DNA of 64,000 bases from Bacillota bacterium (GTDB lineage Bacteria > Bacillota_I > Bacilli_A > Izemoplasmatales > UBA1188). The notes under the pieces are model-generated. The model was not told the DNA's origin and did not search any database. It saw only the letters and a program-made list of their open reading frames with translations. The stretch spans positions 28,632-92,631 of the forward strand of contig JAEYPN010000031.1 of the NCBI GenBank assembly GCA_023410715.1, written 5' to 3'. The translations under genes and the position numbers were made by a program. Positions 61,301-64,000 of this stretch are shown here, one piece after another. Numbering within the stretch: position 1 is the stretch's first letter; every line of letters starts with the position of its first letter.

Positions 61301-64000
61301 AATATATCATTATCAAATACTAGATTAATATTTTCATATGCTAAGCCTTCTACATTTGTTACATATGATACTGTATATGTATTTGCTGTCCATTTTGCAA
61401 CTAATGTTACACTTTCAGGAATTCTCCAGAAACCATTTTCCACCTTAACATCACCATTAAACCAACCTTCAAATGTATAGCCTTCACGTAATGTTTCTGG
61501 TAATAAGATTTCATCATCAAATGTTAAAGTAACTTGGTCTTCAACAGTGCTTCCATTATTACTGTCAAAGTCCACTAAATATTCAATTGCTTCCCACTTA
61601 GCAGTAAGTATAATATCTTCAGTTTCCATAAATACTTTATTATTTAATTCAGATGCATCTAAACCATCTGATAATAACCAACCTTCAAATGTATATCCTG
61701 CACGTGTAGGTATTGGTAATACTAATATACTTTGCTCATATTGCACATAAATATCATCAATTGATATATCATCTACGTTTGTTACAAATGATACTGTATA
61801 TGTATTGGCTGTCCATTTTGCTACAAGTGTTACATCATTTGGAATAGTCCAAAATCCATTTTCCACCTTAACATCACCATTAAACCAACCTTCAAATGTA
61901 TAGCCTTCACGTAATGTTTCTGGTAATAAGATTTCATCATCAAATGTTAAAGTAATTGTATCTTCAACAGTGCTTCCATTATTACTATCAAAATTAACTT
62001 TATAATCAATTGCTTCCCATAGAGCTACTATAACCATATCTTCAGTAACTGGAAAACCAATAAAGCTCCACTCTTCGCCTTTATATAGCCATTTTATGAA
62101 TTTATAACCTATTTTTACTGGTTGTTCAGGTTTAGATACCTTTTGACCATCCTCAATCATTTGATCATCAACATTTGTTCCACCTTGTGAATCAAATGTT
62201 ACAGTAAAATATATTCTAGTTGTTAAATTACCATTTATTAAATCACTAAGCCATTGTGATTCATTGCCAACATATTCAGGATTATATTTTTTGTATATTT
62301 CGTAAGCTGAAAGTCCAGTTTTTCCATTAGTTATGTTAAAAGTTGTTGTTGAGTTATCAGTAAAAGTAATAGTATATGTATCAATATTTCCTTCACTTGA
62401 TGTCTTTTCAATTTTGGCGATACCATTTCCGGCTTCGCCTTTTTCCCCATCTTCTCCGTCTTTTCCATCTTTTCCATTTGCAACATTAAAGCTCATGGTT
62501 GTGCCATCAGTGAATGTAATAGTATATGTATCTATATTATCACTAGTTGATGTTAGTTCAACATTTTCAATACCATTTCCAGTTTCACCTTGGTTACCTT
62601 GTGCACCATTTGTGACAGTAAAAGTCGATGTTGTACCATTAGTAAAAGTAATGGTATATGTATCTACTAGTCCATCTGTTTTTGTTAATTTAATATTAGA
62701 AATACCATTTCCAGTTTCACCTTTTAAACCTAAAGCTGGTTTTGATGTATCTACGCCATCAATAAACCAATTGCCATTTTCGCCAATTGTGATTACTGGT
62801 GTATGACCATCATTACCTTTTTCACCTTGGATCCCTTGGATACCTTGTGCACCATTTGTCACTATAAATGTTGAGGTTGTTCCATCAGTAAAAGTAATGG
62901 TATATGTATCAACTAGTCCTTCTGTTTTGGTTAATTTAATATTAGAAATACCATTTCCAGTTTCACCTTTTAAACCTAATGCTAATCTAGATGTGTCTAC
63001 GCCATCGATGAACCAATTGCCATTTTCGCCAATTGTGATCACTGGTGTATGACCATCAGTACCTTTTTCACCTTGAATTCCTTGGATACCTTGTGCACCA
63101 TTTGTAACTATAAAAGTCGATGTTGTTCCATCAGTGAATGTGATTGTATATGTATCTACTAGTCCTTCTGTTTTGGTTAATTCAATATTTGAAATACCAT
63201 TTCCAGTTTCACCTTTTAAACCTAAAGCTAGTTTTGATGTATCTACGCCATCGATAAACCAATTGCCATTTTCGCCAATTGTGATCACTGGTGTATGACC
63301 ATCATTACCTTTTTCACCTTGGATACCTTGGATACCTTGTGCACCATTTGTCACTATAAATGTTGAGGTTGTTCCATCAGTAAAAGTAATGGTATATGTA
63401 TCCACTAGTCCTTCTGTTTTGGTTAATTTAATATTAGAAATACCATTTCCAGTATCACCTTTTAAACCTAAAGCTAGTTTTGATGTATCTACTCCATCGA
63501 TAAACCAATTGCCATTTTCGCCAATTGTGATTACTGGTGTATGACCATCATTACCTTTTTCACCTTGGATTCCTTGGATACCTTGTGCACCATTTGTAAC
63601 TATAAATGTTGAGGTTGTTCCATCAGTAAAAGTAATGGTATATGTATCTATGTTACCTTCACTTGATGTTTTTTCTATCTTAGCAATTCCATTTCCAGCT
63701 TCACCTTTTTCGCCATTTTTGACATTAAATGTTTGGGTTGTTCCATCTGTAAATGTTATTGTATATGTATCGATATTTTCATTGCTTGATGTGAGTTCAA
63801 TTTTGGCAATTCCATTTCCGTTTTCACCATTTTCTCCATCTTTTGCATAGGCACGAATTCCCATATCTGAGTTGCCCATAAACCAGTTACCATTTTTTCC
63901 TACATACATCTTGGTATCTGTTGTTTTCTTTGATTCTATTAAGATAGCCAGCCAGTCAATTTCTGTACCTGTATAACCTTTCTCAACCGAATTCTTATAA
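58393..64000 (-). CDS. Giant repeat surface protein: collagen-like, InlB and BspA repeats; 5' end outside window
   Basis: The frame is open to the right edge; beyond an internal Met at 63909 it continues as KGYTGTEIDWLAILIESKK, so the protein is over 1,868 residues and its N-terminus is not seen. From the N-terminal side it has: Gly-rich units alternating GENGNGIAKIELTS with DTYTITFTDGTT (63900-62215); about 15 tandem InlB/Flg_new (Listeria-Bacteroides) repeats, each about 67-73 residues, ending ANTY (62215-59130; typical core REGYTFTGWYNGDTKVESG); a BspA-type leucine-rich segment (about 59130-58690: IGESAFEENMIIKSLYIPGS); then a last InlB-like unit to MYAKWVIN. No LPXTG motif or membrane tail ends it. 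It is probably an adhesin. Confidence 0.88.
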   Translation of the reverse strand, partial: YKNSVEKGYTGTEIDWLAILIESKKTTDTKMYVGKNGNWFMGNSDMGIRAYAKDGENGENGNGIAKIELTSSNENIDTYTITFTDGTTQTFNVKNGEKGEAGNGIAKIEKTSSEGNIDTYTITFTDGTTSTFIVTNGAQGIQGIQGEKGNDGHTPVITIGENGNWFIDGVDTSKLALGLKGDTGNGISNIKLTKTEGLVDTYTITFTDGTTSTFIVTNGAQGIQGIQGEKGNDGHTPVITIGENGNWFIDGVDTSKLALGLKGETGNGISNIELTKTEGLVDTYTITFTDGTTSTFIVTNGAQGIQGIQGEKGTDGHTPVITIGENGNWFIDGVDTSRLALGLKGETGNGISNIKLTKTEGLVDTYTITFTDGTTSTFIVTNGAQGIQGIQGEKGNDGHTPVITIGENGNWFIDGVDTSKPALGLKGETGNGISNIKLTKTDGLVDTYTITFTNGTTSTFTVTNGAQGNQGETGNGIENVELTSTSDNIDTYTITFTDGTTMSFNVANGKDGKDGEDGEKGEAGNGIAKIEKTSSEGNIDTYTITFTDNSTTTFNITNGKTGLSAYEIYKKYNPEYVGNESQWLSDLINGNLTTRIYFTVTFDSQGGTNVDDQMIEDGQKVSKPEQPVKIGYKFIKWLYKGEEWSFIGFPVTEDMVIVALWEAIDYKVNFDSNNGSTVEDTITLTFDDEILLPETLREGYTFEGWFNGDVKVENGFWTIPNDVTLVAKWTANTYTVSFVTNVDDISIDDIYVQYEQSILVLPIPTRAGYTFEGWLLSDGLDASELNNKVFMETEDIILTAKWEAIEYLVDFDSNNGSTVEDQVTLTFDDEILLPETLREGYTFEGWFNGDVKVENGFWRIPESVTLVAKWTANTYTVSYVTNVEGLAYENINLVFDNDILELPIPTRPGYTFEGWFDGETKYENGLWIVASDVELVAKWTANTYTVSFEPNTEGLAFKDKQLVFEKDKLDLQELERTGYTFEGWYYNGTKIESGIWNIAESVKLVAKWTANTYTITFDSNGGNDVETMTVTFDSLVQLPSTSRTGYTFKGWLLNGVDASNLNNQAWVKVENIILTAEWEANTYTVTFDSNNGTAVESMTVTYDNMYELPTTTRIGYTFAGWCYNETNLETDFWIIPESVTLVAKWTANTYTIAFDGNGGSTVEALTVIYDQSFTLETPERAGYTFAGWYYNDTKIESGKWTITSDVKLFASWEANTYTVSFETNDENVVVEEIKLVYAKDTLTLPIPTRTGYTFRGWLLNGIDASDLDNKVWKKAENITLTANWEANTYTISFNNEFGTAVKSMTVTYDQNFTLPTTTREGYTFTGWYNGDKKVESGLWKTIGNITLTAKWKANTYTISFNSNNGSAVEKMTVTYNQNFTLPTPTREGYTFTGWYNGDTKVESGLWKTIKNITLTAKWAANTYTIKFNSNNGHSVENITVTYDQNVTLPIPYREGYTFTGWYYGDTKVESGLWKTIGNITLTAQWKANTYTITFDSDGGSLVESMTVTYDQNFTLPTTTREGYTFTGWYNGDTKVESGLWKTIGNITLTANWKANTYTISFNSNNGSAVESMTVTYNQNVTLPTTTREGYTFTGWYIGDEKIIDGIWTITNDVSLIAKWDDNFTYTLSDSKVTITGYKSSDSNVVIPSTYNGYPVTAIGESAFEENMIIKSLYIPGSVKSIGGHAFEGCSNLQSVKLSEGLVTISDWAFWSCTSLTSIIFPTTLTQLGKYSFINTSISSVVIPSTLTTIATSIFTSSEITIYTELASKPSTWEYDWDMENIDVSTTIPSSTSYVVVWNTTLSADKTYVVSVNKKGTLTSSSTVKYINNPIREGYTFAGWYTNSSFTGTKYDSLVNAPNSMMYAKWVIN
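59130..62215 (-). repeat. Tandem InlB/Flg_new repeats, about 15 copies
   Basis: Near-tandem coding repeats of about 201-219 bases. Each unit runs TY-x-(V/I)-x-FDSNNG-type start, a V-T-(Y/F)-D segment, GYTF-x-GW, a variable hairpin, then LxAxWxANTY. The five copies closest to the C-terminus (roughly 59140-60160) are very alike, with the N-terminal copies more diverged, suggesting recent duplication at the 3' end of the array. Confidence 0.88.
62620..63650 (-). repeat. Four near-identical 246-bp tandem repeats
   Basis: Four consecutive 246-base units, each encoding 82 residues (GAQGIQGIQGEKG, then HTPVITIGENGNWFIDGVD, then ALGLKG and DTYTITFTDGTTSTF). Variation is limited to a few residues such as KL/RL/KP at one site and ND/TD at another. 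High identity at the DNA level makes the array prone to recombination and to collapse in assembly. Confidence 0.88.

Noticed and set aside
58700..63850. Several plus-strand ORFs of 60-157 codons within the repeat protein
   Set aside because: They are the antisense of repetitive coding sequence with repetitive composition, lack ribosome binding sites and mirror each other from unit to unit.
59130..63900. Regularly spaced repeats resembling a CRISPR array
   Set aside because: Units are 200-250 bases, lie in one open frame, and encode InlB and Gly-rich domains. There are no short palindromic repeats and no cas genes.

Overview
The window is AT-rich throughout, with short intergenic gaps, strong GGAGG-type ribosome binding sites and tight operons. 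Both TGA stops (for example at the ends of the GH2 and MMPL genes) and TGG tryptophan codons occur, so the standard bacterial code applies rather than the Mycoplasma code. The gene set includes a T-box in front of hisS-aspS, ECF and BMP-type importers, a flavodiiron protein and giant repeat adhesins. It points to a low-GC Bacillota of the Bacilli/Erysipelotrichia/RF39-Acholeplasma neighbourhood, probably an anaerobic gut or host-associated organism. The exact taxon cannot be read from the sequence alone. Almost everything is on the minus strand. The plus-strand genes are an MFS transporter, a metal ATPase, a LysR regulator and an IS110 remnant.

Layout. 1-4.8 kb: the 5' part of psuG (pseudouridine-phosphate glycosidase), an esterase, aspS and hisS under a T-box leader, then acpP. 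5.2-10.3 kb: a complete BMP-type nucleoside ABC importer (lipoprotein, double ATPase, two permeases). 10.4-17 kb: a CYTH protein with a MacB-like ABC exporter, a TrhA/hemolysin III protein with an ECF S component and a P-loop kinase, a FlaR-like kinase and a GNAT enzyme. 17-22.7 kb: an accessory stretch with decayed genes, an IS110 remnant, and a visibly GC-richer two-gene unit encoding a secreted HEXXH metalloprotease and a lipoprotein. That unit sits behind a promoter flanked by a G9 tract and a 10-codon leader ORF. 22.9-26.7 kb: yebC, gltX and a tRNA-Glu(CTC) in one unit, and a divergent MFS transporter.

27-39.4 kb is a glycan-utilisation block: GH2, GH36 alpha-galactosidase, an MMPL/RND transporter, a Gfo/Idh/MocA dehydrogenase, an aldo-keto reductase, a surface GH30 lipoprotein with a CBM-like domain and a cytoplasmic GH30. 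The GH2 promoter carries an AAAGCGCTTT palindrome of the LacI/CcpA type inside its spacer. 39.5-50.7 kb: small membrane proteins divergent from a Zn/Cd-type P-type ATPase, GNAT and AraC-type genes, an ABC-2 exporter, an acyltransferase paired with a YwaF-like protein, a flavodiiron protein and a VOC protein. 50.8-54.2 kb: a siderophore-type ABC importer with a Fes/IroE-like esterase, behind a promoter whose -35 box lies in the centre of a perfect inverted repeat. 54.4-57.6 kb: MgtC-like and CPA2 antiporter genes with a divergent LysR regulator.

58.4-64 kb is the 3' part of one very large surface protein. From the N-terminal side it has Gly-rich collagen-like repeats (including four near-identical 82-residue units), about 15 tandem InlB/Flg_new repeats, a BspA-type leucine-rich segment and a final InlB-like repeat, with no LPXTG tail. 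The most promising accessory systems are the protease/lipoprotein island and this repeat protein. No CRISPR array, prophage or complete mobile element was seen.
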